Origin: Arthrobacter sulfonylureivorans | Lineage (GTDB): Bacteria > Actinomycetota > Actinomycetes > Actinomycetales > Micrococcaceae | Direction of reading: 5' to 3' | DNA: 64,000 nucleotides | Assembly (NCBI GenBank): GCA_004000035.1 | Contig: RJAE01000003.1 | Location: forward strand, 124,001-188,000 | Shown here: positions 1 through 7,788 of the stretch, piece by piece | How the letters are laid out: each line of letters begins with the position of its first letter | How positions within the stretch are numbered: the stretch's first letter is position 1 | Program-made: the position numbers and the translations under genes | The notes under the pieces: model-generated | What the model was told of the DNA's origin: nothing | Databases searched by the model: none | What the model saw: the letters and a program-made list of their open reading frames with translations, nothing else

Positions 1-661
1 CGACGGCGGCGGCGTCCACTTGCGGGCCGACAACGAGTGCGAGCCTTTTCGCGCCGTCGACTGCCGTGATGAGTTCCCGCGCCAGGGCATCGGTGAGGCC
101 GCCTGCGGTGACCACCGATCGCTCGGTGAGCAGGGCGTCGTCGTCGAGGGCGGGTTCAGCCCAGTCATCGAGCGGGACCGAAACGTAGACCGGCCCGCGC
201 GGCTGGGCGGAGGTCTCGAACACGGCCTGGGAGAGCGTGCGCGGCACGTCCGCGGCGGCCAGCGGCTCGTGCGAGTACTTGACCAGTGGTGCCGGCAGCA
301 TCGAGGCGTCTGCGCTGGCCAGCATCGTCTCCTGGCCAACGGTGCGGCGGACCTGCTGACCGGCCAGGATGACCATCGGGATGTGGCCGTAGTGGGCGTT
401 GGTCAGCGCGCCCATAGCGTTGCCCGACCCGGAGGCGGCGTGGAGGTTCACCAGGGCCGGCCTGCCGGTGGCTCGCGCGTAGCCCTCGGCCATCCCCACC
501 ACCACCTGCTCGTGCAGGCCCAGGATGAAGTCGAATTCTTCGGTCAGGCCGGCCAGGAAGGGGAGCTCGTTGGACCCGGGGTTGCCGAAGATGGTGGTCA
601 TCCCGTGCGCACGGAACACATCCAAGGTCGTCTCCAGTACCGTCTTCTTTATGCTCGCCAC
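1..661 (-). CDS. mdlC: Benzoylformate decarboxylase-like ThDP enzyme (N-terminal 220 residues, cut by window edge)
   Basis: Thiamine-diphosphate enzyme expected to decarboxylate benzoylformate or a related 2-oxo acid to an aldehyde. Only the N-terminal domain lies in the window; the family is about 530 residues. The GTG start is chosen because AGGAAGG sits 7 nt upstream. Seen in the translation: Ser30 in GNPGSNELPF, the cofactor-activating Glu51 in LHEQVVVGMAEG and His74 in VNLHAASG. These match Ser26, Glu47 and His70 of Pseudomonas putida benzoylformate decarboxylase with a constant offset of four, which separates it from plain acetolactate synthases. It is the last visible gene of a minus-strand run and follows a malate/lactate-type dehydrogenase by 34 nt. 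The true substrate is not shown by the sequence. Confidence 0.8.
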   Translation of the reverse strand, partial: MASIKKTVLETTLDVFRAHGMTTIFGNPGSNELPFLAGLTEEFDFILGLHEQVVVGMAEGYARATGRPALVNLHAASGSGNAMGALTNAHYGHIPMVILAGQQVRRTVGQETMLASADASMLPAPLVKYSHEPLAAADVPRTLSQAVFETSAQPRGPVYVSVPLDDWAEPALDDDALLTERSVVTAGGLTDALARELITAVDGAKRLALVVGPQVDAAAV

Positions 662-695
662 TGGTCTGCCTTCCTAGTCTTTTCGTTGGTTGCGG

Positions 696-1724
696 TTACT
701 GCGTTGGTTGGCCGGGGCGGCCCGGCGCTTGAGAAAGCTCCTGCGAAAGATTGACTGCGGCTGCCTCACGCACAGACGCTGCAGCTTTGACCAGGGCAGC
801 CTGCTCCTCGGGGGAGCCGTGCCAATCGGTCCTTTTGACCTTGCCGGAGCTCATTGTGACCGGCAGAGCGATGAAGGCCTCCTCAAGCCCTTGAGCTCCC
901 GCGGTCCATGCAGCTGCGGGAAAGGTTTCGCCGCGGGCCATCATGGAGATCATGCGGACCACACCGAGCGGGGTGGTCCAGCCCGAACTCCGGCCCGGCT
1001 CCAGGGCAGACCAGCGTTGAAACCAGCCATCGATGTCCTCGCGGATCTGTTCCTGCTGGGAAGCGGTCAGGGTGACCGGTGCGCCGTCGATGAGCACCGA
1101 ACTGAAGCACGGCACCTGTCCCTTGCCATGCTCTCCCAGGACCTGGGCGCGGACTCGATGCGGTTCTACTCCGATTTCCCTGGCTACTGCGGCCTGGAAC
1201 CGCACCGAGTCGTTGATGCTGTAACCCAGGATCCGGTCTGGGGCTATGTCGGTGATCCGGTGCAGGCACTCGGCGAGGACGTCGACTGGGTTGGATAGCA
1301 GCAGGACTATGCCGTCGTTGCCAGACAGCTTCTCAATCGTGGGGGCCAGTAGCCTGAGTAACCGCAGATTTGCGGCCAAGAAGTCGCGCCGGTCCCCACC
1401 TGGCACTTCCGGGGCAGACGCGGCCACGATGACCACGTCAACTTCGTCCCAGGAGTCCGTAGCTGCTGGATCAACAACGCTCAGTCGGGGTGCCCTGACG
1501 CCGGCCAGGATCTGGGCCTCGGAAATGTCGATGGCATGGGCGCGCGCGACGTTCTCTTTCACATCAACCAGATGGATCGTGTTGCCCACGCCGGCCAGTG
1601 CGAGTTGGTACACCACGCCCGACCCGATGAGCCCGGCAGCACCGATCACGGCGATGCTGCGGGGCCACGCCTGACCGTCGTCCGGGCTCTGCTCGGCACC
1701 CGGAGGATTGGTTTCAGCTGTCAC
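696..1724 (-). CDS. Malate/lactate dehydrogenase family NAD-dependent oxidoreductase
   Basis: Probable NAD-dependent 2-hydroxyacid dehydrogenase of the LDH/MDH superfamily, 342 residues from the chosen start. Visible are the Rossmann loop GAAGLIG (about 28-34), an acidic residue ending the second strand (IHLVDV, NAD preference), the SNPVDV segment and the active-site histidine in GEHGKGQVP (about His199). The GTG at 1724 is preferred because GGAAGA lies about 7 nt upstream and the leader before the Rossmann fold is then 22 residues; in-frame starts at 1829 (GTG) and 1781 (ATG) are possible. In the run it sits between a dienelactone hydrolase and a benzoylformate decarboxylase, which suggests oxidation of a mandelate-like 2-hydroxyacid to the 2-oxo acid that the decarboxylase uses. 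That coupling is inference; the family normally uses malate or lactate. Confidence 0.75.
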   Translation of the reverse strand: MTAETNPPGAEQSPDDGQAWPRSIAVIGAAGLIGSGVVYQLALAGVGNTIHLVDVKENVARAHAIDISEAQILAGVRAPRLSVVDPAATDSWDEVDVVIVAASAPEVPGGDRRDFLAANLRLLRLLAPTIEKLSGNDGIVLLLSNPVDVLAECLHRITDIAPDRILGYSINDSVRFQAAVAREIGVEPHRVRAQVLGEHGKGQVPCFSSVLIDGAPVTLTASQQEQIREDIDGWFQRWSALEPGRSSGWTTPLGVVRMISMMARGETFPAAAWTAGAQGLEEAFIALPVTMSSGKVKRTDWHGSPEEQAALVKAAASVREAAAVNLSQELSQAPGRPGQPTQ

Positions 1725-1856
1725 GGGCTCTTCTTCCGTCTCAAGACACTGATCGTCGATACCCAGGGTCTTCTGCAGCATACCCACGTCCGAGCCACGC
1801 AAGGACGACGTCGGCGCTCGGGTAAGCACCGACGTCGTACCTTTCGGTCGGGGAGA

Positions 1857-2555
1857 CTACTTCACCTTGTCCTTGAGGAACTGCACCGCGCGGCTCCAGG
1901 CCAGCTTGGCCGCCTCAGGCCGGTAGTTGCCCTGCGGGTTTTCGTCATTGTGGAAGGCGTGCGGGGCGTCATAGAAGTAGTAGTTCACTTCCGCGCCGGA
2001 TTCGCGGCGGATCTGCTCCTCCTGCGCCTTGGCCTTCTCCGCCGGGTACGAGGTGTCCCGCTCGCCGTAGTGGCCCTGGATGGCTGCGCGGACACCTTCA
2101 TAAGACTTGGGAACGGCCTGACCCACGCCGTAGAACGGAACGGCGGCGCTGATCCGTTCGCCTTGCTGCGCGGCCAGCGCGAGCACAAAACCGCCGCCCA
2201 TGCAGAAGCCGATGGTGCCCACGGTGGAACTGGTGACCGCCTCGTGGGCCAGCAGGTAGTCCACGGCGCCGGCCAGCAGGCGCGCGCCTTCCGCCTCGGG
2301 CAGCTTGGACATCATCTGCCCCGCTTCCTTGCCGTCGTGGGCGATGCGCCCGCCGAACAGGTCCGGAGCCAGCGCCACGAAGCCTTCGGCCGCCAAACGG
2401 TCAGCCACGTCGCGGATGTGGTCCACCAGACCCCACCACTCCTGGATGACAATGACGCCGGGGCCGGACCCGGACTCCGGCAGGGCCAGATAACCGTGGG
2501 CCTCGCCGCCTGCGGACTCGAAGGTGACATTCTGAAAGGTCGGGTTTTCGGCCAA
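1857..2555 (-). CDS. Dienelactone hydrolase family protein
   Basis: Alpha/beta hydrolase of the dienelactone hydrolase family, 232 residues, cytoplasmic (no signal peptide). The triad is complete: Cys118 in GFCMGG, Asp167 in GERD and His202 in APHAFHND, matching Cys/Asp/His of the Pseudomonas enzyme in order and spacing. The TTG start is chosen over an upstream ATG because AGGAG lies exactly 7 nt before it and the protein then begins with the usual short strand. Family members hydrolyse dienelactones from chlorocatechol cleavage, but many act on other carboxylic esters; no catechol dioxygenase is in this window, so the substrate is open. It is in a minus-strand run with redox enzymes, 108 nt downstream of the flavin reductase. 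Confidence 0.85.
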   Translation of the reverse strand: MAENPTFQNVTFESAGGEAHGYLALPESGSGPGVIVIQEWWGLVDHIRDVADRLAAEGFVALAPDLFGGRIAHDGKEAGQMMSKLPEAEGARLLAGAVDYLLAHEAVTSSTVGTIGFCMGGGFVLALAAQQGERISAAVPFYGVGQAVPKSYEGVRAAIQGHYGERDTSYPAEKAKAQEEQIRRESGAEVNYYFYDAPHAFHNDENPQGNYRPEAAKLAWSRAVQFLKDKVK

Positions 2556-2663
2556 AGTCCTACTCCTGATCGCTCGGGGCATACGGCATCAGTCTAGGGA
2601 CAGGCGCCGGAGTTGTCTCGCGGCCGACTCCGCATTGCGGGTCCGTCAGGTTGCGGTCCGGCC

Positions 2664-3176
2664 TCAGGCCGCGGTGCTTTCGCGGAAGCCGCCGAGCCGG
2701 CCGCCGTGGAAAACCAGCGGGTCGCCGTCGTCGGCCGCCATCTCCAGGACTTTGGCGATGATCAGGACGTGGTCGCCGCCGTCGAGCTCCTGCTGGATGG
2801 TGCAATCGATCCAGCCCAGGGAGCCGGCGATGTGCGGGGTGCCGTACGCGGAGTGTTTCCACTCGATGGCCGCGAACTTGTCCTCGGCCTTGCCCGCGAG
2901 TGCCCTGCAGACCGGCTGCTGTCCGTCGGCGAGCAGATTGACGCTGAACATGACGGTGCGGCGGATCTTCGGCCAACTGGTGGACGTGCGGGCGATGCTG
3001 AAGGTGACCAGCGCCGGGTCCAGCGAGAGGGCCTGGAATGTTCCCACGATCAAACCGCAGGGTCTGCCGGTGGCCTGATCCGCGGAGCAGATCGCTGCGA
3101 CGCCGGTGGGGAAGTGGCGCATAACGGCGCGGTATTGATCGGGCTGGATTGCCGGGGTGACGGCCGCGAGGCTCAT
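2664..3176 (-). CDS. Flavin reductase-like FMN-binding protein (monooxygenase small component)
   Basis: 170-residue protein of the HpaC/NtaB-type flavin reductase family, which reduces FMN or FAD with NAD(P)H and passes the free reduced flavin to a partner monooxygenase. Typical elements are RHFPTGVAAICS near the N terminus, the central IVGTFQALSLDPALVTFSI region, FSVNLLADGQ, and the C-terminal PLVFHGGRLGGF. AAGGAAG precedes the ATG, which lies 9 nt after the stop of the amine oxidase gene, so the genes are probably co-transcribed. The natural partner is the FMN-dependent monooxygenase at 4556-5959 in the same run. Confidence 0.88.
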   Translation of the reverse strand: MSLAAVTPAIQPDQYRAVMRHFPTGVAAICSADQATGRPCGLIVGTFQALSLDPALVTFSIARTSTSWPKIRRTVMFSVNLLADGQQPVCRALAGKAEDKFAAIEWKHSAYGTPHIAGSLGWIDCTIQQELDGGDHVLIIAKVLEMAADDGDPLVFHGGRLGGFRESTAA

Positions 3177-3185
3177 GGCTCTTCC

Positions 3186-4508
3186 TTAGCTCGTGGGGGC
3201 GAGTTCGGCGGTGGTTGTGGTGATGCTGGCCTGGACGTCCCGCGCCGCGCGCAGGCCGCTTTCGATGGCGCCGTCGATGAAGCCGGCCCAGATGTTGGCG
3301 TAGTCGCTGCTGGCGAAATACAGCACGCCGGTGTTTTCCTGCTGGGCGGTGAGATACCGGGTCAGCTGGCCCGGCTGCTGGATCAGCCAGGTTTCCTGCG
3401 AGTACTGGTCCGCCATCCAGTCGTGGCCGGTGGTCTCCAGGACTTCGAGGTCATTGCGCCACACCTTCAGCGCGCTGCGGACGGCCTGGATGTCGTTGAC
3501 GTCGAGCCGTGTGGCGTCGGCGCCGAAAGCGACCAGCACTGCGTCGGTTTCGCTGATGAATTCCGTGCGAACCACCGAGAGCGGGTGGTGCTGGGAGGAG
3601 TAGGCGAAGAATGGTTTGATCGGGCCGCGGACCCGGATCCAGGCTTTGACTCCCTGCGACGCGGTCTTCTCGATGCTCGGCCGGATCTTGCCGTCCGGCA
3701 GGGCGGGTGCCACGTCGAGCTGGTGCAGGGTGTTCTGCGGGACGGTGAGGACGACTCGGGATGCCGAGATGCTGCGCCCGGCACCGTAGCTGACCAGGGC
3801 GGACTCGGCGTCGTGCTCTATCGAGAGGACGGGGGAGTCGAGCCGGATATCGGCGCCCGAGTCGCGGGCAATGGCGTCGACAAGGCTGCGGGTGCCGCCG
3901 GCGAGGCGGAAGATGGCCGACGCCTCGTGCATGAGATGCCAGGAACCGGCCGTAGCGGCCGTCCAGCGGAGGGCGTTGGTATAGGCGCACCTTTCCAGCG
4001 GGGCGTTGAAGTGGCCAACCCAGGCCGCTTCGTTGGCATTGCGCTCATCCACCGAGAGATCCAGCTGGTCGAGCATCTCCTGCAGGTTGAACTGGTCGAC
4101 CTCCTCGATCCCGGGCGCCGTCAGCGGCATGTCCGGGCGTGGGATCCACTTCATGGTGTCTTCGAGCAGGCGGGTCATGCCCGGGTCGATGAGCTTCATG
4201 AAGTCCTCAAGGTTGCCGCGACGCACCTGGCTGCCTGCCAACCAAAAGGTCTCCTCGGAGCGGGGGCCGCGGGTCACCTCCAGACCGTAGCGGGTGACCT
4301 CGGCCCAGGAATGCGGCTGCGTCCAGTGCAGCCAGGTGCCGCCCATCTCCAGGTCGTGGCCGAGCCGGTGGTCGGTCCAGGTGCGGCCGCCGATCCGGTC
4401 CCGGGCCTCCAAGACCACGACGTTCAGGCCCTGGCGCGTTAGTTCGCGGGCCGTGATAAGTCCGGCGAATCCGGCGCCGACAACGACGACATCGGTTGTT
4501 TCAGTCAT
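3186..4508 (-). CDS. FAD-dependent amine oxidase (monoamine oxidase family)
   Basis: 440-residue flavoprotein of the monoamine oxidase/amino acid oxidase family, oxidising an amine to an imine with release of peroxide. The N terminus has the dinucleotide-binding motif VVVGAGFAGL followed by the glutamate of VVLEARDRIGGRTWT and the substrate-side MGGTWLHWTQPH; the C-terminal FAD segment includes ASSDYANIWAGFIDGAIESG. The start at 4508 is chosen because AGGAGAA lies just upstream of the ATG and the protein begins directly with MTETTDVVVVGAG; the frame stays open much further upstream, but that overlaps the next gene and looks like composition noise. Its neighbours are a two-component flavin monooxygenase, pointing to breakdown of a nitrogen-containing compound; the amine is unknown. 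Confidence 0.87.
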   Translation of the reverse strand: MTETTDVVVVGAGFAGLITARELTRQGLNVVVLEARDRIGGRTWTDHRLGHDLEMGGTWLHWTQPHSWAEVTRYGLEVTRGPRSEETFWLAGSQVRRGNLEDFMKLIDPGMTRLLEDTMKWIPRPDMPLTAPGIEEVDQFNLQEMLDQLDLSVDERNANEAAWVGHFNAPLERCAYTNALRWTAATAGSWHLMHEASAIFRLAGGTRSLVDAIARDSGADIRLDSPVLSIEHDAESALVSYGAGRSISASRVVLTVPQNTLHQLDVAPALPDGKIRPSIEKTASQGVKAWIRVRGPIKPFFAYSSQHHPLSVVRTEFISETDAVLVAFGADATRLDVNDIQAVRSALKVWRNDLEVLETTGHDWMADQYSQETWLIQQPGQLTRYLTAQQENTGVLYFASSDYANIWAGFIDGAIESGLRAARDVQASITTTTAELAPTS

Positions 4509-4555
4509 CTGTGGTTCTCCTGCTTGGTCTGTTTGTGGGTCGTGCCGGGGCCGGA

Positions 4556-5959
4556 TTAGGAGGCGATCGCGACGGCGGCGCCCGCGCGATGTCCGGTGGC
4601 CGGATGTCCCGGAAGTGTGTACTGATGTCCGGGGCCGTACAGCTTTTCGCGCAGCGTCAGCGGCGCGTCGGTGGACTCGGGAGCTTCTGCGGCGAGCCCC
4701 TGGCGGCGCAGTTCGGGCAGGGCGTGCTCGATGAAGCGTTTCCAGCTGTCGGGCTTGGTGGCGTAGCTGAGGTTGATTCCGTCCACGTCCGCTTCGTCGC
4801 GCCAGCGCCTGATTTCGGCGGCGACAGTACCGGGCGAGCCCACAATGGTGCTTCCGGTGCCGCCGATCCCGAGGAACTCGGCGACGGCGCGCGGTGTCCA
4901 CTCGCGGTCCGGGTCGGCCTTGGAGAACATGTCCACGATCGACTGCACGCCGCGTGTCTTGACGTGCTGCAGCGGCGCGTCGAGATCGGCGGCTGACAGG
5001 TCGATGCCGGTCCAGCCGGCGAATCGGGCCAGGGCACCCTCGACGCTGACGTTGGCGCGGGCCTGTTGGTGCAGGGCCTCGGCCTCTGCATCGGTCGGCG
5101 CGACGATGACCGTCAGCAGGACCACCACCTTGATGTCGTAGGGGTCGCGGCCGTTTTCGACGGCGGCCTGCCGGATCTTCTCGACGCTGCGGCGGGCTTG
5201 TTCCACCGAGACGGCGTTGATAAACACGGCCTCGGCGTGGCGCCCTGCGAAGGCCATCCCACGCGGTGAGGAGCCGGCTTGGAACAGCACGGGAGTTCTT
5301 TGCGGGGAAGGTTCGCACAGATGGATGCCCGGGACGGTGAAGTACTTGCCGCTGTGCTCGATCGGGTGGACGCGGGCCGGATCGACGAAGGTGGCGCCCT
5401 TTTGGTCACGCACGACGGCGCCGGGCTCCCATGACTGCTCCCACAGCTTGTACAGGACCTCCATGTACTCTTCGGCCAGTTCGTAGCGCTCATCGTGCTC
5501 AAGCTGCTGCGACATCCCCACGTTGCGGGCCGCGGACTCCGAATATGAAGTGACGATATTCCAGCCCACGCGTCCGCCGGTCAGATGGTCCAGTGTGCTG
5601 AAGCGCCGCGCCATCAGGTACGGCGGCTCGTAGGTCAGCGAGGACGTGACGCCGAAGGTGAGCCTCTCGGTCACGGCCGCCATCCCGCTGATCAGCAGCA
5701 TTGGATCGTTGACGGGGAACTGTGCAGCATCGCGCAGTGCCGCGTCCGGCCGGCCTTCGTAGACGTCGTGGTAACCGATGGTGTCGGCGAGGAAGATCCC
5801 GTCGAACCCAGCGGTTTCGAGCATCCGGGCAAGGTCCTTCCAGTACGACAAGTCCTTGTAGCGGTGACCCTGGTCCGCCTCGTGGCGCCACGAGCCCGCG
5901 GTCAGATGAGCCGGGGAGTTGGTATCGAAGGCGAAGAGGCTCAGGGGTTGGTCTTTCAT
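4556..5959 (-). CDS. FMN-dependent monooxygenase, NtaA/SnaA/DszA family
   Basis: 467-residue LLM-class (luciferase-like) monooxygenase of the NtaA/SnaA/DszA/SoxA subfamily, which uses reduced FMN and oxygen to attack chelators, sulfones or antibiotic precursors. Family landmarks are FAFDTNSPAHLTAGSWRH near the N terminus, ARMLETAGFDGIFLADT, TSSLTYEPPYLMARRFSTLDHLTGGRVGWNIVTS and FQAGSSPRGMAFAGRHAEAVF. The ATG at 5959 is preferred (AAGGAAG 10 nt upstream) over a GTG seven codons earlier. It is the promoter-proximal gene of the minus-strand run and faces an IclR gene across 237 nt containing inverted repeats. The flavin reductase at 2664-3176 should supply its reduced FMN. Substrate unknown. 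Confidence 0.88.
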   Translation of the reverse strand: MKDQPLSLFAFDTNSPAHLTAGSWRHEADQGHRYKDLSYWKDLARMLETAGFDGIFLADTIGYHDVYEGRPDAALRDAAQFPVNDPMLLISGMAAVTERLTFGVTSSLTYEPPYLMARRFSTLDHLTGGRVGWNIVTSYSESAARNVGMSQQLEHDERYELAEEYMEVLYKLWEQSWEPGAVVRDQKGATFVDPARVHPIEHSGKYFTVPGIHLCEPSPQRTPVLFQAGSSPRGMAFAGRHAEAVFINAVSVEQARRSVEKIRQAAVENGRDPYDIKVVVLLTVIVAPTDAEAEALHQQARANVSVEGALARFAGWTGIDLSAADLDAPLQHVKTRGVQSIVDMFSKADPDREWTPRAVAEFLGIGGTGSTIVGSPGTVAAEIRRWRDEADVDGINLSYATKPDSWKRFIEHALPELRRQGLAAEAPESTDAPLTLREKLYGPGHQYTLPGHPATGHRAGAAVAIAS

Positions 5960-6003
5960 AGCAGCGACACTTCCTTGCACCGTTGGAAAGAGGAGAGCTG
6001 TAT

Positions 6004-6123
6004 GTTCAATTTGTGAACGTGACGTTCAATTTAGCGATGGGTGAGGGTAGTGTCAATGGTGTTGGCTCATGTTGTCTGCCAAGGCCGAGGCCGTCGGTCG
6101 AACACGACGTTCGGTAGGTGAAC
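6004..6123. promoter_or_regulatory. Two pairs of inverted repeats, candidate IclR operators
   Basis: In the 237-nt region between the divergent monooxygenase and IclR genes. Pair one: GTTCA-N5-TGAAC at 6004-6018 overlapping TGAACGT-G-ACGTTCA at 6014-6028. Pair two: CGAAC-N5-GTTCG at 6099-6113 overlapping GTTC-N7-GAAC at 6109-6123. Three of the four are 15-bp elements built from GTTC/GAAC half-sites, as expected for IclR dimers. Pair one is 45 bp from the monooxygenase start and pair two 74 bp from the regulator start, so both promoters could be controlled. Confidence 0.6.
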
Positions 6124-6196
6124 GTGGAGCTGCCTCTTCCCGACATAGGGTAGTAGTGACCGCCACAACACGGGCCCGCACGGCCGAGAGGAATGC

Positions 6197-6991
6197 ATGA
6201 CCATGCCGGAGACAGATTCGGTCGCAGAGGGCGCTGAGATGCCGGACCTCACCAATAAGTCCGTCGTCAAAGCCATGACGTTGCTGCGCGAGCTGGGCCG
6301 CCACCCCCAGGGGATCACTGTCACCGAACTGGCGCAGAACGTAGGCCTGACGCGTCCCACGGCCTTCCGCCTGCTGTTGAGCATGGAGCAGGTCGGGTTC
6401 GTCGACCGGTCCGACAACAACTACACGCTCGGCTGGGAAATGGCGCGGCTCGGCCGGCTCGCCGACCCGACGGCTGGCGTGGGCGCGAAGGTCCAGCCGA
6501 TCCTTGAACGGTTCGCCCAGGAGATCAACGAAACCGTCACGTTCGCACTGAACAAAAGCGCCACGGAGTACGACCTCATAGCCGAGGCCTCAGCATCGAG
6601 GATTCTCAGCGTTTCGCAGCTTTATGTGCATCGCCAATACCCGCTGTATGCGAGTGCGACAGGCAAAATCCTGCTAGCTGATCTGGACGACGAGAAGATC
6701 ATCCAACTGCTGCCCGAAACACTGACCCCGATCACTCGGCGGACCATCACCGACCGCGGTGTCCTGCTGCAGGAGATCCACGAGGTCCGGCGGAACGGGT
6801 ATTCCGTCCTCGACAACGAACTCGAGGAAGGCCTGTTTGCCGTAGCCGTCGCCGTCCGGGATGCCGATGGATTCCTCCTCGGCGGACTTACCGCGACGGG
6901 GCCGGACCAGCGGATGAAGTCCGGCCGCCTGCCCAGCATCGTGGAGCACCTGCACACTACAGCCGAGAAGATCGCCAAGGCCCTCGGCTAG
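6197..6991 (+). CDS. IclR family transcriptional regulator
   Basis: 264-residue IclR regulator. The N-terminal winged helix-turn-helix (about 20-80) reads SVVKAMTLLRELGRHPQGITVTELAQNVGLTRPTAFRLLLSMEQVGFV. The C-terminal effector domain (about 95-260) has the usual YPLYASATGKILLA and the NGYSVLDNELEEGLFAVAVAVRD region. GAGAGGAA lies just before the ATG. It is divergent from the monooxygenase-to-benzoylformate decarboxylase run and probably controls it through the inverted repeats in the shared upstream region. The effector is unknown; an aromatic or amine intermediate of that pathway is the simplest guess. Confidence 0.92.
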   Translation: MTMPETDSVAEGAEMPDLTNKSVVKAMTLLRELGRHPQGITVTELAQNVGLTRPTAFRLLLSMEQVGFVDRSDNNYTLGWEMARLGRLADPTAGVGAKVQPILERFAQEINETVTFALNKSATEYDLIAEASASRILSVSQLYVHRQYPLYASATGKILLADLDDEKIIQLLPETLTPITRRTITDRGVLLQEIHEVRRNGYSVLDNELEEGLFAVAVAVRDADGFLLGGLTATGPDQRMKSGRLPSIVEHLHTTAEKIAKALG

Positions 6992-7005
6992 CCCCGAGGG
7001 CGGGA

Positions 7006-7491
7006 CTAGCTGGCGCTGGCTTCTTGCTCCACATGGGCGGCGAGGTTCGCCAGCGACGAAGCCAGTCCGGCTTCATGGTCGGTTGCTGAAATGCCTAACG
7101 GAACATGGGTAGCGGCAACGCTCACCAGTGTTCCCCCCGGGTGCGGCTGCAGCTCCCACGTCATGATCATCGTTCCGGCGAAGCCGGCGTCGTCGGACGT
7201 GAATCTGACCTGCTGCACGATTTTCTGGTCCGGGACCAGTTCAACGAATTCGACGTTGGTGACGTCCGTCGTGTCGGAGGTCTTGCCGTTGCCCGAGGCG
7301 TCCAGGTAGGTCAGGACCATGCGGAAACCTCCGCCGACCCCCGACGTGAACTGCTCCACGCGGGCCGCCATACCCTCCGGAGGCAACCACTTTTCGAGGC
7401 TTTCGGGGTCGGTCATGGCCCCGTAGATCGTTGACGGCGGCGCGCTGATCAGCAGGCTTCCCCGATCGACCCTGTGCGCGTTCTCGTCCAT
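7006..7491 (-). CDS. SRPBCC (START/AHSA1-like) domain protein
   Basis: 161-residue protein of the helix-grip SRPBCC fold, AHSA1-like. Typical sequence: an N-terminal strand GSLLISAPPSTIYGAMTDPESLEKWLPPEGM, a central FRMVLTYLDASGNGKTSDTTDVTNVEFVELVPDQKIVQQV and a C-terminal helix (HEAGLASSLANLAAHVEQ). These proteins bind hydrophobic ligands, and the exact role here is unknown. The ATG at 7491 has GGCAGGA upstream; the open frame beyond it is not protein-like. It is divergent from the molybdenum hydroxylase operon and convergent with the IclR gene. Confidence 0.85.
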   Translation of the reverse strand: MDENAHRVDRGSLLISAPPSTIYGAMTDPESLEKWLPPEGMAARVEQFTSGVGGGFRMVLTYLDASGNGKTSDTTDVTNVEFVELVPDQKIVQQVRFTSDDAGFAGTMIMTWELQPHPGGTLVSVAATHVPLGISATDHEAGLASSLANLAAHVEQEASAS

Positions 7492-7681
7492 GATCCTGCC
7501 TTCGCTGGATAGTCCCATCTGGGCGCGTCTTTCGGCTTCGACGGTAACAGCTGTTCCCAGGTCTTCACGAGGCAAATCCGCTGAAGCTTGTGGCGCGACG
7601 GCAACGGCCCACGCCTGGCGGCAGCGGGCGGAAGCCGGCGTGCCGCCGTCGTGCTCTGAAGCAAGTGTTTCCGGGCAGCCA

Positions 7682-7710
7682 TTCCAATGCAGGTGTTCAC
7701 GTTTTATCAT
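7682..7710 (+). promoter_or_regulatory. Candidate promoter for xdhABC in a 297-nt intergenic region
   Basis: The gap 7492-7788 between the SRPBCC gene and xdhA holds no gene I can support. TTCCAA (7682-7687) and TATCAT (7705-7710), 17 nt apart, resemble a housekeeping promoter reading towards xdhA; this is a weak match at -35. A strong ribosome-binding site GGAGGAG (7773-7779) marks the xdhA start at 7789 rather than the in-frame ATG at 7687. Confidence 0.35.
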
Positions 7711-7788
7711 GAGGCAGTTACTGCGACGAGCCGACCGGAGATTGCTGAGATCCAGCCCCATGTTCCGACGGCGGAGGAGCGTGAGGCA

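Noticed and set aside
20-754. Open plus-strand frame of 244 codons
   Set aside because: Antisense to the benzoylformate decarboxylase gene, with no family features; the minus strand carries exact active-site motifs.
2613-4442. 609-codon plus-strand frame
   Set aside because: Antisense to the flavin reductase and amine oxidase genes; a composition artefact of high-GC coding DNA.
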